Below, in pieces: positions 32,610-41,658 of a DNA stretch of 64,000 nucleotides. This DNA is from Providencia sp. (lineage in GTDB: Bacteria > Pseudomonadota > Gammaproteobacteria > Enterobacterales > Enterobacteriaceae), in contig NZ_DOEH01000007.1 in NCBI RefSeq assembly GCF_003533305.1, positions 1-64,000 of the forward strand. Reading direction: 5' to 3'. Below the pieces are notes generated by a model. It made no database searches and was not told the origin of the DNA. It saw only the letters and a program-made list of their open reading frames with translations. The number at the start of each line of letters is the position of its first letter. Positions within the stretch are counted from its first letter, which is position 1. The position numbers were made by a program, and so were the translations under genes.

Positions 32610-33062
32610 TTACCAGCGCTTTGCTGATGCTTCATCACTCTCTTTCGCTTCAACCCAGCGTTCATTTTCTGGCAATGCTTCTTTTTTCCAAAAAGGTGCT
32701 TTTGTTTTTAAGTAATCCATAATGAATTCAGCAGATTGAAATGCAGCATCGCGGTGAGCACTGGTCACCCCCACAAATACAATCTCTTCACCCGGTTGTA
32801 ATGTACCGACTCGATGAATAACACTCACGCGCTGCAAAGGCCAACGCCCTCTTGCTTCTTCAACAATATTATTTAACGCTTTTTCAGTCATTCCTGGATA
32901 ATGCTCAAGTGTCAACGCAACCACACTGTCACCAAGGTTATGATTACGTACTTTTCCTGTAAACGTGACAACGGCGCCGTCACTATCGCACTGTGCTAAC
33001 CACTGGTATTGCTCACCAACACTGAAATTATCCGTTTGTACCGCAATATGAGTATTGTTCAT
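32610..33062 (-). CDS. moaE: molybdopterin synthase catalytic subunit MoaE
   Basis: 150 residues. With MoaD it makes the heterotetrameric synthase that adds two sulfurs to cyclic pyranopterin monophosphate. Conserved blocks VTFTGKVRNHN, LEHYPGMTEKAL, RVGTLQPGEEIVFVGV and the catalytic-lysine region LKTKAPFWKKE are present. It starts three bases after the moaD stop. Last gene of moaA-C-D-E. Confidence 0.95.
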   Translation of the reverse strand: MNNTHIAVQTDNFSVGEQYQWLAQCDSDGAVVTFTGKVRNHNLGDSVVALTLEHYPGMTEKALNNIVEEARGRWPLQRVSVIHRVGTLQPGEEIVFVGVTSAHRDAAFQSAEFIMDYLKTKAPFWKKEALPENERWVEAKESDEASAKRW

Positions 33063-33065
33063 AAT

Positions 33066-33311
33066 TTAGCCCCCAGTGACGGGTGGAAAAAATGCCACCT
33101 CATCACCTGAAACCAATGAATGTTCCAGTGAAACAAATGATTGATTGACAGCTGCGAGTAATTTTCCGTCTTCTAAAGCAAGCGCCCAACGATCGCCTTT
33201 TAGTGATAGTGCTTGGCGTAATTCTTCAACCGTTTGATAATTTTCAGTCAGCTCCAAACGATCTGTGCCGACTAATTCACGCACTTGAGCAAAAAATAAA
33301 ACTGTAATCAT
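33066..33311 (-). CDS. moaD: molybdopterin synthase sulfur carrier MoaD
   Basis: 81-residue ubiquitin-like carrier ending in the required Gly-Gly (FFPPVTGG), which is adenylated by MoeB and then thiocarboxylated. Two ATG codons are adjacent; the second (33311) gives the E. coli length and better spacing to AAGG, while the first (33314) is also possible. The start overlaps the moaC stop, so translation is coupled. Confidence 0.95.
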   Translation of the reverse strand: MITVLFFAQVRELVGTDRLELTENYQTVEELRQALSLKGDRWALALEDGKLLAAVNQSFVSLEHSLVSGDEVAFFPPVTGG

Positions 33312-33787
33312 CATTCCGCCTTAAAATGTCCAGACTTACCGCCGGTTTTTTCAAGTAAGCGCACCGGACCAATAACCATATCTTTTTGAACAGCTTTACA
33401 CATATCATAGATAGTTAATGCCGCCACAGAGGCCGCCGTAAGCGCTTCCATTTCAACACCCGTTTTACCCGTTAAACGACAACAGGTATCAATGCGTACA
33501 CGGTTATGTTCTTGTTCAGCTGTAAGAGTCACTTCAACTTTAGTCAATAATAGGGGATGACATAAAGGGATCAGTTGCCACGTGTTTTTTGCAGCTTGGA
33601 TTCCGGCAATACGCGCTGTCGCAAAAACATCACCTTTATGGTGACTGCCATCGACTATCATTGCTAACGTTTCTGGGTTCATGGTGACATACGCTTGCGC
33701 TCGCGCCTCACGGATAGTTTCAGCTTTTGCAGAAACATCAACCATATGGGCCTCGCCCGACGCATTAAGGTGAGTCAGCTGGGACAT
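33311..33787 (-). CDS. moaC: cyclic pyranopterin monophosphate synthase MoaC
   Basis: 158 residues. It converts the MoaA product to cyclic pyranopterin monophosphate. Family blocks: [61 protein letters not shown] and the catalytic MCKAVQKDM. It follows moaA after about 25 bases, with no moaB between them, unlike in E. coli. Confidence 0.96.
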   Translation of the reverse strand: MSQLTHLNASGEAHMVDVSAKAETIREARAQAYVTMNPETLAMIVDGSHHKGDVFATARIAGIQAAKNTWQLIPLCHPLLLTKVEVTLTAEQEHNRVRIDTCCRLTGKTGVEMEALTAASVAALTIYDMCKAVQKDMVIGPVRLLEKTGGKSGHFKAE

Positions 33788-33812
33788 ATTTTCTCCTGAA
33801 AATCAAAAATGG

Positions 33813-34793
33813 TTAGCCGCCAATGACGGATAAATTTGGGGTAATGCCACTATCGCCCATATGTAAAAAATGGGTCTCACGTTTAGATTTCAATCCACTT
33901 TGAAGACGCGCTTTTAACGCTTCATTTTGATTATCATCGCCAAGCAAATCACGCAGTGGAATACCATTCTCACCGAATAAGCATAAATGCAGATTTCCCA
34001 AAGAGGAAACACGTAGGCGATTACAACTTTGGCAAAAATCTTTTTCGTACGGCATGATAAGCCCGATTTCGCCTTGATAATCAGGATGGCTAAAGACTTG
34101 GGCAGGGCCATCGCTACGAGAGCGTGGCTGCATATACCACCCCTCTTCAATTAAGCGATCGCGAATGGTTTCACCTGATACATGGTAACGTTGAAATAGA
34201 TCACTTCCATCACCCGTTTCCATTAATTCAATAAAACGTAATTGAATTGGGCGATGTTTAATCCAATTTAGGAATGACTTCAACCCAATATCATTGACAT
34301 TTTTCATCAATACCGCATTAACTTTAACTTTTTCAAAACCTGCCTCAAAAGCAGCATCAATCCCTTTCATCACTTGAAAAAATTTATCTTGTCCTGTGAT
34401 CGCAGCAAATTGACGTGGATCGAGGCTATCAAGGCTAACGTTAATTGCACTAAGCCCTGCGTCTTTCCACTCTTTAACATCTCGCGCCATACGATAGCCA
34501 TTGGTTGTTACCGCTATTTTTTTAATTGCTTTGTTTTCATTAATTGCGGCAATAATATCGCTAAAGTCTTTACGCATCGTTGGCTCACCACCCGTAATAC
34601 GGACTTTTTCCGTACCTAATTCAGCAAAAGAACGACTAATGCGACGAATTTCATCGAGTGTTAAGAATTCATGGCGGCCACTTGGTTTATAGCCATCAGG
34701 GAGGCAGTATGTGCAACGAAAGTTGCAAACATCTGTTATAGAAAGACGAAGATAATAGAATTTACGGTCAAATTGATCGACAAGCTGTTGCAT
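33813..34793 (-). CDS. moaA: GTP 3',8-cyclase MoaA
   Basis: 326-residue radical SAM enzyme that opens molybdenum cofactor synthesis from GTP. The N-terminal cluster Cys are C23, C27 and C30 (CNFRCTYC), GGEPTMR follows, and the second cluster lies in [12 protein letters not shown] ... LCLF. The C-terminal Gly-Gly is present. The ATG at 34793 is used because homology starts there ([18 protein letters not shown]), behind GGAAAGG; the frame open further upstream belongs to the riboswitch. Confidence 0.96.
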   Translation of the reverse strand: MQQLVDQFDRKFYYLRLSITDVCNFRCTYCLPDGYKPSGRHEFLTLDEIRRISRSFAELGTEKVRITGGEPTMRKDFSDIIAAINENKAIKKIAVTTNGYRMARDVKEWKDAGLSAINVSLDSLDPRQFAAITGQDKFFQVMKGIDAAFEAGFEKVKVNAVLMKNVNDIGLKSFLNWIKHRPIQLRFIELMETGDGSDLFQRYHVSGETIRDRLIEEGWYMQPRSRSDGPAQVFSHPDYQGEIGLIMPYEKDFCQSCNRLRVSSLGNLHLCLFGENGIPLRDLLGDDNQNEALKARLQSGLKSKRETHFLHMGDSGITPNLSVIGG

Positions 34794-34796
34794 AAT

Positions 34797-34912
34797 CACA
34801 CCTTTCCAAATACGGGAGATGCAGACATTTCTATCTCGCACCCTGGTGGCTCATAGACCACGGCCAGAGCATCATATTCGGGCTACCGAACTTAGACACA
34901 AAGGCTAGGAGT
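34797..34912 (-). promoter_or_regulatory. molybdenum cofactor (Moco) riboswitch in the moaA leader
   Basis: Read on the minus strand, the ~115 bases before moaA reproduce the E. coli moaA leader element in order: CTCCTAGCC at the 5' side, GGCCGTG, GCCACCAGGG, then CTCCCGTATTTGGAAAGGTG ending at the ribosome site. These are the conserved blocks of the Moco RNA motif; the segments between them differ but keep their positions. In E. coli this RNA lowers moaA expression when cofactor is plentiful. The ribosome site of moaA lies inside the last block, which fits control of translation. Confidence 0.88.
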
Positions 34913-35307
34913 TTTATTGAGAACCCAGCAGCCGATTAAATTCATATCATTAAATTTAAAACAACCCACTACGTTCACTTATTAACTGTAAGGATTCTAG
35001 CGTATAGAAAAATAAAAAGCGAATCGCAATTCGATATATAATATAATATACAACGACTTACAGAAATTATAACATAGTGGCCGAAGCCCTTATTATCACA
35101 GACAATTTTCGATTAATTTATGAATAGAAAGTAGAGTTAGATAAGAAATAGATCGTAGTTTGTTAATATTTAATTATCAATTTATTGATATAGATCTAAA
35201 ACGAAACACTCATCACCTCATCTTATTGTTTATATTGTAAATATTGTAAATATTTAAGTTAAGCTCAATAAACTATATTAATAAAGCGGTGAGTAAGCAT
35301 TTAATAT
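34913..35307. other. moaA promoter region and AT-rich spacer
   Basis: About 395 bases with no gene. It contains the predicted ModE site at 35032–35055; the remainder to the ERIC array is AT rich without recognised structure. Confidence 0.45.
35032..35055 (-). promoter_or_regulatory. predicted ModE site upstream of moaA
   Basis: CGATATATA, six bases, then TATACAACG. This fits the ModE consensus CGNTATATA-N6-TATATNACG in both arms and spacing with one clear difference. It lies about 120 bases upstream of the riboswitch. E. coli moaA is activated by molybdate-bound ModE, and modE is present here at 58780. Confidence 0.72.
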
Positions 35308-35834
35308 CAAAACGTCTTTTCTTTTAAAATAAGAAAAAAATTATAACCAGCAAAGTACTCTAAATAATTTGTGTTGTGACTAGGCGGCAAAGAAGCTAGA
35401 GCGTAGGCAACTACGTGACTAGGGCTAGCGAGTACAGCCAACAACGTCACAGCGCAAAGTATGACAAGTATTCACCATCAAAAAGCCGTTTCTTTTAAGA
35501 AAAAAATTATAATCAGCAAAGTACTCTAAATAATTTGTGTTGTGACTAGGCGACAATGAAGCTAGACCCTAGGAGCGTAGACAACTACGTGACTAGGGCT
35601 AGCGAATGCAGCCAACAACATCACCGCACAAATCATTATAATTATTTAACTTCGAAACATTTTTTCTTTTAATAAAAATATGATAACTAGCAAATACTCT
35701 AAATAATTTGTGTTGTGACTAGGCGGCAAAGGAGCTAGACCCTAGGAGCGTAGATAACTACGTGACTAGGGCTAGCGAGTGCAGCCAACAACGTCACAGC
35801 GCAAAGTATGACGAGTAAAAGTATGACGAGTATT
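35308..35834. repeat. three tandem ERIC-containing units (~165–190 bp each)
   Basis: Each unit has an AT-rich lead (TTTCTTTTAA then AAAATTATAA-like) followed by an ERIC: 35354–35472, 35520–35635 and 35694–35834. Each ERIC runs from TACTCTAAATAATTTGTGTT through a central hairpin (CCCTAG/CTAGGG outer arms with CGTAG–CTACG inner arms) to GCAGCCAACA and GTATGACGAGTA. The first copy lacks about eight bases of the left hairpin arm, and the third carries a short duplication of GTATGACGAGTA. The last copy ends on the stop codon of the HasR-like gene. Confidence 0.88.
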
Positions 35835-38509
35835 TAGAAACGGTACTCAACCCCCCCACTAATAGTCCTACCCCGTCCTAACGTATTCGATAAACTTTCA
35901 CCAAAACTCACTACATAGGCGCGATCCATTAAATTCTCAACGTTCCCACGTATAATGAAATTATCGGTGAAAGCATAACTGGCATATAAATCAATTAGCG
36001 TATATTTCGGCCAATCAGCTAAATAGGGTTGGTTACTTTGTGCTGAGCTATCTTGGAAGCCCGGCGTAAAGCGAACAACTACGCCGCCATCCAGTTTACG
36101 GTCAAACGCTCGCCCACCGAGGGTAAATGATCCTCTATCTCCTGGTAAATTGGCTGCGCTACTAAAAACGGCACCATTATGGCAATCAACATAGTTGCTT
36201 TGCTGTTCATCTACTTCCATGTACCAGTTACCCGGACCGCTATTCGCGCCCCCTTTCAATACTCCGCCTAACCATGCTGGATGAGCACAGAATTTATTTT
36301 TACCGAGCATATGAGTAAACGTCAGATCTGCATAAGCAAAGCCTGCATCATAGTTAATTTGATACTCGAATCCTCTGAAGCGCGTGACATTTAAGTTATT
36401 GCTGTAGGCCGCATTACCAATACTTGGGTTAACCATACCTGGTTTTGTTCGATTGATGGCCAAATTAATGTAGTTATCCACCCGCGTATCAAAGTAAGCA
36501 ACTTTTGCGACAAGGCGGTCTTCTTCAATTAATAACTGTGGATAATTAACATTCATCCCCAGTTCCCATGCATTCGAGCGCTCAGCTTTTAAATAAGGGT
36601 TAGGAAATTGAGTCGACGAACTATGTGCGCTGCCCGTGGTGAGGGTTTCAGTAATCGCTGGCGGACGCCATGAACGACCATAACTAGTAAATAATTCCAT
36701 CCATTCGAGACCTGGGTGAACCGCCAATCGAATATTCGGTGAAAACGCCCCTTCTGACTTATCAACATCCCACGATTGAATGATATTAACACCCTGGCAT
36801 GCCCTAGAGCTCATGGCTTTACAAGGATTATCCTTGGTGTAAGGGTATGTCCGATACCCCATACTGGTTTGGCCTTTAAGGGTGTAATAATCATATCTCA
36901 TCCCCCCTTCCAACGTTAACCAATCGTCATGCTCATAGGTCAGTGTTGTAAATAATGAACTAAGTGAACGCTTACCATCAGGTGTGACATTACCCGCGGA
37001 AGTCTGGGTTGAGCTACTGGAAGCCTTATCTTGAAATGTCTCAAATCCATAATGTGCTTTTAATACATTATTACGGTTAAATTCAATTTCTGAATGGTTT
37101 TCAAGTTGCAAGCCCTGCGTCTTAACTCGAGTATCAGTTTGATAGCCATTTTTAAACACTACACTCGTCGCATACGTTTCGCTATCATCTTTCGTATCAA
37201 CAAGATAAACCTTAGCTTTAAACTCTGTGCTCCATGGGCTATCACTATAACGGGTATAATCTAAAGAATAGTTCTTGGTATTAACATCACTAAATCCGCT
37301 GCTTTTCCAGCCCAATGTATAGGGCCATGTATTCGACAAATTGGTCAATGTACCCGCATTCGGTGTCGCCACTTTTGTTTCTAGATAGTTAAACTGAACG
37401 CGTTGTGACTCATCAATATTCCAGCCTGCTTTGGCCAAATAAGAGGTCATTTGGTAATTACTATCAGTTATTTTATTATGCTTTAAATCATGGACCATCT
37501 GGTCATACAGGCCGATATCATTATTAATACGAATATTACCAATATCACCCTGTGTACCTGGCTTATAATCTCCGAGTCGTCGCTCACTCGCAGCAAACAG
37601 TAAATCTGCCTTTTCATTGCCTAGCGCGATAGCGCTACTACCGATGAAGTGTGTATTATTAGTGCCAGTGCTGGCATGTATTTTACCGCCAAAGGTTTTG
37701 TCTTTAGTCAGAAAATCGGACGCATTGACGGTATTAAAAGTTGCCACACCACCCAAAGTACCACCACTGCCCATTCCGCTACTGTTGCCTTTTTGAATTT
37801 CCACACCAGATAGAAGTTCTGAGTCGATATACATGGTGCCATTACGCTGTCCATGACCACTCTTTTGGAAGTTTTGCCTCATCCCATCAATATTCATATT
37901 GACGCGTCCATAGTCTTGGACACCACGAATATTGACAGATAAAGACGGATCCTGCTGGCTGACACTCGAGTAAACGCCCGTTGTTAGTTCGAGCAAATCG
38001 GCAATGTGTTTAGGTGGTCTGTCTTCAATTTGTTTTTTACTGATGACACTCACAGAAGCTGGAGTGCTATACACCCAATCGCCTTGTTGAACTTGCGCAG
38101 CGGTAACAGTGATTTTATCTAACACCACTACTGATTTATCAGTGGATACTGTGGGTATACGGCTAATTGAAATACGGTTATTTTGAATATTATAATAGAT
38201 TGGATTTGAGCCAATCAGTTGCCGTAATCCTTCCTTAAGCGATAAATTCCCCTGTATTGCATGGCTTTTTAGTCCAGCAACATCTTGGCTCTCAATTAAT
38301 ATTTCAACGTTTGCTTGTTGTGCATACTGTAAAAGTGCCTGCTCAAGAGATTGAGCTGGAATAGAAAACGAGATATTCGATTTCACTTGTTCAGTTTGCG
38401 GTAGTTGTTCTGTCTGTGCATAACCCATAAACGGAACTGCAGGTAATGCCATCAATGCAAGGTGAACACAAAGTACGGATTTTTTATAATAATGTTTCTT
38501 CTGAGTCAT
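35834..38509 (-). CDS. TonB-dependent HasR-like heme/iron receptor with STN domain
   Basis: 891-residue outer-membrane receptor. A signal peptide (about 1–31, cleavage near GYAQ) is followed by an STN signalling domain (about 45–115, FSIPAQSLEQALLQYAQQAN), a plug domain and a 22-strand barrel ending in Phe (GGVEYRF). The plug block GRVNMNIDGMRQNFQKSGHG resembles HasR and the hemoglobin/transferrin receptor group. The STN domain and the adjacent sigma/anti-sigma pair indicate cell-surface signalling: ligand binding would activate the sigma factor. No hemophore gene (hasA) is nearby, so the ligand is unproven. The stop codon coincides with the end of an ERIC element. Confidence 0.88.
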   Translation of the reverse strand: MTQKKHYYKKSVLCVHLALMALPAVPFMGYAQTEQLPQTEQVKSNISFSIPAQSLEQALLQYAQQANVEILIESQDVAGLKSHAIQGNLSLKEGLRQLIGSNPIYYNIQNNRISISRIPTVSTDKSVVVLDKITVTAAQVQQGDWVYSTPASVSVISKKQIEDRPPKHIADLLELTTGVYSSVSQQDPSLSVNIRGVQDYGRVNMNIDGMRQNFQKSGHGQRNGTMYIDSELLSGVEIQKGNSSGMGSGGTLGGVATFNTVNASDFLTKDKTFGGKIHASTGTNNTHFIGSSAIALGNEKADLLFAASERRLGDYKPGTQGDIGNIRINNDIGLYDQMVHDLKHNKITDSNYQMTSYLAKAGWNIDESQRVQFNYLETKVATPNAGTLTNLSNTWPYTLGWKSSGFSDVNTKNYSLDYTRYSDSPWSTEFKAKVYLVDTKDDSETYATSVVFKNGYQTDTRVKTQGLQLENHSEIEFNRNNVLKAHYGFETFQDKASSSSTQTSAGNVTPDGKRSLSSLFTTLTYEHDDWLTLEGGMRYDYYTLKGQTSMGYRTYPYTKDNPCKAMSSRACQGVNIIQSWDVDKSEGAFSPNIRLAVHPGLEWMELFTSYGRSWRPPAITETLTTGSAHSSSTQFPNPYLKAERSNAWELGMNVNYPQLLIEEDRLVAKVAYFDTRVDNYINLAINRTKPGMVNPSIGNAAYSNNLNVTRFRGFEYQINYDAGFAYADLTFTHMLGKNKFCAHPAWLGGVLKGGANSGPGNWYMEVDEQQSNYVDCHNGAVFSSAANLPGDRGSFTLGGRAFDRKLDGGVVVRFTPGFQDSSAQSNQPYLADWPKYTLIDLYASYAFTDNFIIRGNVENLMDRAYVVSFGESLSNTLGRGRTISGGVEYRF

Positions 38510-38523
38510 TTCCCATCCCCAAG

Positions 38524-38550
38524 ATGATAATGGTAATAAAAATCATAATC
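38524..38550 (-). promoter_or_regulatory. possible Fur box before the HasR-like receptor
   Basis: GATAATGGTAATAAAAATCA and the following TAATC resemble overlapping Fur hexamers (GATAAT repeats). It sits just upstream of the receptor start. The match is moderate. Confidence 0.45.
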
Positions 38551-38644
38551 ACTTAGATCAAGACGTAGAAAATAAAAAAACCCGTAAACAATTTTTTAAT
38601 TAATTGTTATTTAATTATTGATTTAGTATATAAAACATAGAATA

Positions 38645-39604
38645 TCAATAAATTAACGTAAAAAATGGCATTTCATAAATCGCTAAATTACGTGATGCCG
38701 CTAAGTTGGATAAAGCACCTTCAATTGATTTAACTTGAAAGACACCACTGACTCGCTGATCCGTTTGTGCCCCCAATAAAAAAACCGGCTTATCACGATA
38801 ACGACTAATCTCAGCCACAACATCAGCTAATATACGTTGATGAAAAATAATTTGTCCCTGACGCCACGCTGTCGAATGTCGCTCTTCAAAGGTCGAAACA
38901 GGCCAAATCTGTTGTTGATAATGTGTCGAATCACCAGTATTAACTGTAACTTCTTGTCCCGATAATAAGTAAATTTTGACACTGTGTTGATAAACACTGA
39001 CATCAACTTGTTCATCATTATTGTCGACTAAAAATTCAGTACCCAGCGCTTGAATAAAGCCTTCCTTTGCAGCAACACGAAAGGGGCGAGACTCGACCTT
39101 AGACACAGGGGCTGCGGTAAAATAAGCACGGCCTGCCAGTAAGTTCACTTGTCGAAAATTATCATTAAAAGCAATGGTTAATTTCGCTCCGCTATCCAGA
39201 TCAACTTGGCTGCCATCAGGAAGCGTAATGTGCATTACTTCACCAACTTTTGCTTGATAATCAGCAACCTCGTGAGTTCTTTCATACCAAAAAAACACAG
39301 ATAGCACACTAAAAATGACTGCCGCAGCCATAGACAGCCAACTATAATGCCTTTTGGTTACCGCTTTTGAGTTTATTAATTTCCGTGTAGAGGTGGATGT
39401 AGGTATTGATTCTCTCGGCATTGATTCAGTCAAAGACCATAATTGTCGAGCATGACAATAGGCATCAAAATGCTGCTCTGATGCATTCATCCATAATTGG
39501 AATTGAAGTTCTTCTTCTGCCGTTAACTTATCTTGTGCAGTTTTTATCACCCATAATGCAGCCGTAGAATTAATATCTGAAGGTAAATCAGAAAAGTGAG
39601 CCAT
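38645..39604 (-). CDS. FecR/HasS-type anti-sigma regulator
   Basis: 319 residues. An N-terminal cytoplasmic anti-sigma domain (DUF4880-like, AALWVIKTAQDKLTAEEELQFQLWM) is followed by one membrane segment (about 92–110, SMAAAVIFSVLSVFFWY) and a periplasmic FecR domain (GEVMHITLPDGSQVDLDSGAKL, VQALGTEFLV-like) that would contact the receptor STN domain. The ATG at 39604 is chosen for its GGAGAG site; a GTG at 39619 overlaps it. It starts two bases after the sigma gene stop. A 135-base gap separates it from the receptor. Confidence 0.9.
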   Translation of the reverse strand: MAHFSDLPSDINSTAALWVIKTAQDKLTAEEELQFQLWMNASEQHFDAYCHARQLWSLTESMPRESIPTSTSTRKLINSKAVTKRHYSWLSMAAAVIFSVLSVFFWYERTHEVADYQAKVGEVMHITLPDGSQVDLDSGAKLTIAFNDNFRQVNLLAGRAYFTAAPVSKVESRPFRVAAKEGFIQALGTEFLVDNNDEQVDVSVYQHSVKIYLLSGQEVTVNTGDSTHYQQQIWPVSTFEERHSTAWRQGQIIFHQRILADVVAEISRYRDKPVFLLGAQTDQRVSGVFQVKSIEGALSNLAASRNLAIYEMPFFTLIY

Positions 39605-39606
39605 AT

Positions 39607-40104
39607 TTAGTCTCTCCACTTATGAATGAGAACAGCCAATGCATTGGCTAAATGTTTCTCAACCGTACTCAATGAGAGATTTAGTAACTCAGCAACATCC
39701 AGTTGCGAAAGCCCTTCTTCACGATGTAATCGAAATATTTCTTGAGTTCTCTGAGGTAATGTACGCATTATCGACTGTATTTGGTTAATTTGCTGCTCTC
39801 TAATAGCCTGTGACTCAAGGCTTTTTATATTTGCAGGCAGTGCTTGCCACTGTTCATCACTGATAAGTACCGAGGGCTGTTTTTTTTGCTGCCGAAAATG
39901 ATCTATCATTAAATTTTTTGCAATGCGATACAAATAAGCATCAAAATCTTGTACTGACGAATGTTTCATCAATTCAGCCATACGCACAAAACTTTCCTGT
40001 GCAATATCCATACTTAAGCTATGGTCTTTAAGATACCCGTTCAGATAACGGCATAATGAAGAAGAATGACGTGCAAATAGGCATTGTAATTCAGAATCTG
40101 ACAT
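39607..40104 (-). CDS. FecI/HasI-type ECF sigma factor
   Basis: 165-residue extracytoplasmic-function sigma factor. Region 2 is visible in SMDIAQESFVRMAEL and FDAYLYRIAKNLMIDHFR, and region 4 in LPQRTQEIFRLHREEGLSQLDVAELLNLSLSTVEKHL. It would direct RNA polymerase to the receptor gene once released by the FecR-type partner. A strong Fur-like box stands directly upstream, consistent with iron control. First gene of the sigma–anti-sigma–receptor block. Confidence 0.92.
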   Translation of the reverse strand: MSDSELQCLFARHSSSLCRYLNGYLKDHSLSMDIAQESFVRMAELMKHSSVQDFDAYLYRIAKNLMIDHFRQQKKQPSVLISDEQWQALPANIKSLESQAIREQQINQIQSIMRTLPQRTQEIFRLHREEGLSQLDVAELLNLSLSTVEKHLANALAVLIHKWRD

Positions 40105-40458
40105 ATAAGACTATAACGCCAATAATGAAAATGAGAATTATTTACATAATATCGTTAATTTCTCAAAATGGGAACTCCATGACGATTTTTTGTTCATCTT
40201 GATTAAGGTAAATACGGAATGTTCTCTTTTATTGTTTTTTATCACAGTAAATCAGCTAGCGATGATGTTTTATGGTAGATTAACGCCCAATAATTATAGA
40301 CACGGCTTGTAAACCCGATTTATAGACCTATTTTCACTTGTTTATAAATTGCTTTTACCTATTTTGCATAATGATATTTTTCGTTTCGCTCATTCATTAT
40401 GATAATAGGAAGTAGCTTAGCTTTATGGCGCTGAAAAATTAACTGATATAGGAATACT
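40105..40458. other. divergent region between the sigma gene and ybhK
   Basis: 354 bases. The Fur-like box is at 40121–40143 near the sigma start. The ybhK promoter should lie in the right part. An open frame on the minus strand here overlaps ybhK and is taken as chance. Confidence 0.4.
40121..40143 (-). promoter_or_regulatory. Fur box before the ECF sigma gene
   Basis: Read on the minus strand, AATAATTCTCATTTTCATTA closely follows the overlapping hexamer pattern of enterobacterial Fur sites (GATAAT / ATTATC repeats). It begins about 17 bases before the sigma start codon, so it would cover the promoter. Iron repression is the expected effect. Confidence 0.7.
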
Positions 40459-41367
40459 ATGACGAATCGCAGTCTGACTGATCTCAGACATGTTGTCGCT
40501 CTTGGCGGCGGGCATGGACTTGGTCGTGTGATGTCTTCACTTTCATCTTTAGGCTCTCGTTTAACAGGTATTGTTACCACCACAGATAACGGTGGCTCAA
40601 CAGGTCGAATTCGCCGTGCAGAAGGGGGAATTGCTTGGGGTGACATGCGTAACTGCCTAAACCAGTTAATTACAGAACCGTCTATTGCATCTGCCATGTT
40701 TGAATATCGTTTTGTCGGTAATGGTGAGCTTTCAGGACATAATTTAGGCAATCTAATGTTAAAGTCATTAGATCATCTTAGTGTTCGTCCACTTGAGGCG
40801 ATTAATTTAATTCGCAACATGCTTAAAGTAGATGCGCAGTTGATCCCGATGTCTGAGTCTCCAGTCGATTTAATGGCTATTGATGATATGGGTAATGAAG
40901 TTTATGGTGAAGTGAATGTCGATGCATTGATTGAACTCCCTAAAGAACTACGACTATATCCAACAGTCAAAGCCACCTCTGAAGCACTTCAAGCCATTCA
41001 TCAAGCCGATTTAATTATTATTGGTCCGGGTAGTTTTTTTACGAGCTTAATGCCATTACTGCTGCTCAATGAGGTTGCGACTGCATTACGTGAGTGTAAA
41101 GCCCCGATGATTTATATTGGTAACCTCGGTAAAGAACTCAGCTCTTCCGCTGCGAATCTATCTTTACCTGAAAAATTACAAATGATGGAAAAGCATATTG
41201 GTTGTAAAAAAATAGATGCTTTAATCTTAGGTCCTCGCACCGATATTAGTACGATTAGCCATGACAGAAAAATCATTCAGCGCGTACTCGAAGCAGATGA
41301 TATTCCTTATCGTCACGACAGAAAGTTGCTGCTTCAAGCCATCGAACAGACAGTGCCATTGCTATAA
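40459..41367 (+). CDS. ybhK: YbhK, YvcK/CofD-like nucleotide-sugar binding protein
   Basis: 302 residues, the same length as E. coli YbhK. Conserved blocks: [59 protein letters not shown] and [12 protein letters not shown]. The fold is that of CofD; Gram-positive YvcK relatives bind UDP-sugars and influence cell-wall precursor supply. The enterobacterial role is not settled. It lies between the heme island and the AEC gene, whereas in E. coli it neighbours moaA. Confidence 0.94.
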   Translation: MTNRSLTDLRHVVALGGGHGLGRVMSSLSSLGSRLTGIVTTTDNGGSTGRIRRAEGGIAWGDMRNCLNQLITEPSIASAMFEYRFVGNGELSGHNLGNLMLKSLDHLSVRPLEAINLIRNMLKVDAQLIPMSESPVDLMAIDDMGNEVYGEVNVDALIELPKELRLYPTVKATSEALQAIHQADLIIIGPGSFFTSLMPLLLLNEVATALRECKAPMIYIGNLGKELSSSAANLSLPEKLQMMEKHIGCKKIDALILGPRTDISTISHDRKIIQRVLEADDIPYRHDRKLLLQAIEQTVPLL

Positions 41368-41404
41368 ACACTCACATCGCTAGTCTCACTTAAAATTAAT
41401 TATT

Positions 41405-41432
41405 ACCGCCTTTCCCTGAAAGGTGGTTTATC
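41405..41432 (+). terminator. hairpin after ybhK, likely terminator
   Basis: 10-bp stem ACCGCCTTTC / GAAAGGTGGT (one G·T pair) with a 3-base loop. The T tract after it is short, so efficiency is uncertain. Confidence 0.6.
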
Positions 41433-41658
41433 TCCCCTCCCCATAAAAACCGTACAGAAATAGTACAATAGAAATAAGCGAACTCATCTCAATTATTTTA
41501 TTTTCTATTTCTATCTATTTGCACTATATTTTAAACATACCAATGTAGGGACTTATTAATTTAACTCGATAATAACAAACTTCTTAATATGACGACTCCA
41601 TCATAAAACCATTTAGTTTTTAGGAAGTATGATAAAAATAAATTTAATTGGAGGATCA

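Noticed and set aside
34794..34841. Longer moaA start at 34841
   Set aside because: These bases form the conserved 3' part of the Moco riboswitch and contain the ribosome site; homology with MoaA begins at the ATG at 34793.
35308..35834. Tandem repeats as a CRISPR array
   Set aside because: The repeats are ~120 bp ERICs with palindromic cores and repeated flanks, not short repeats with unique spacers, and no cas gene is present.
40359..40751. Minus-strand frame of 130 codons over the ybhK start
   Set aside because: It lies antisense to conserved ybhK codons and has no family likeness; it mirrors the ybhK reading frame.
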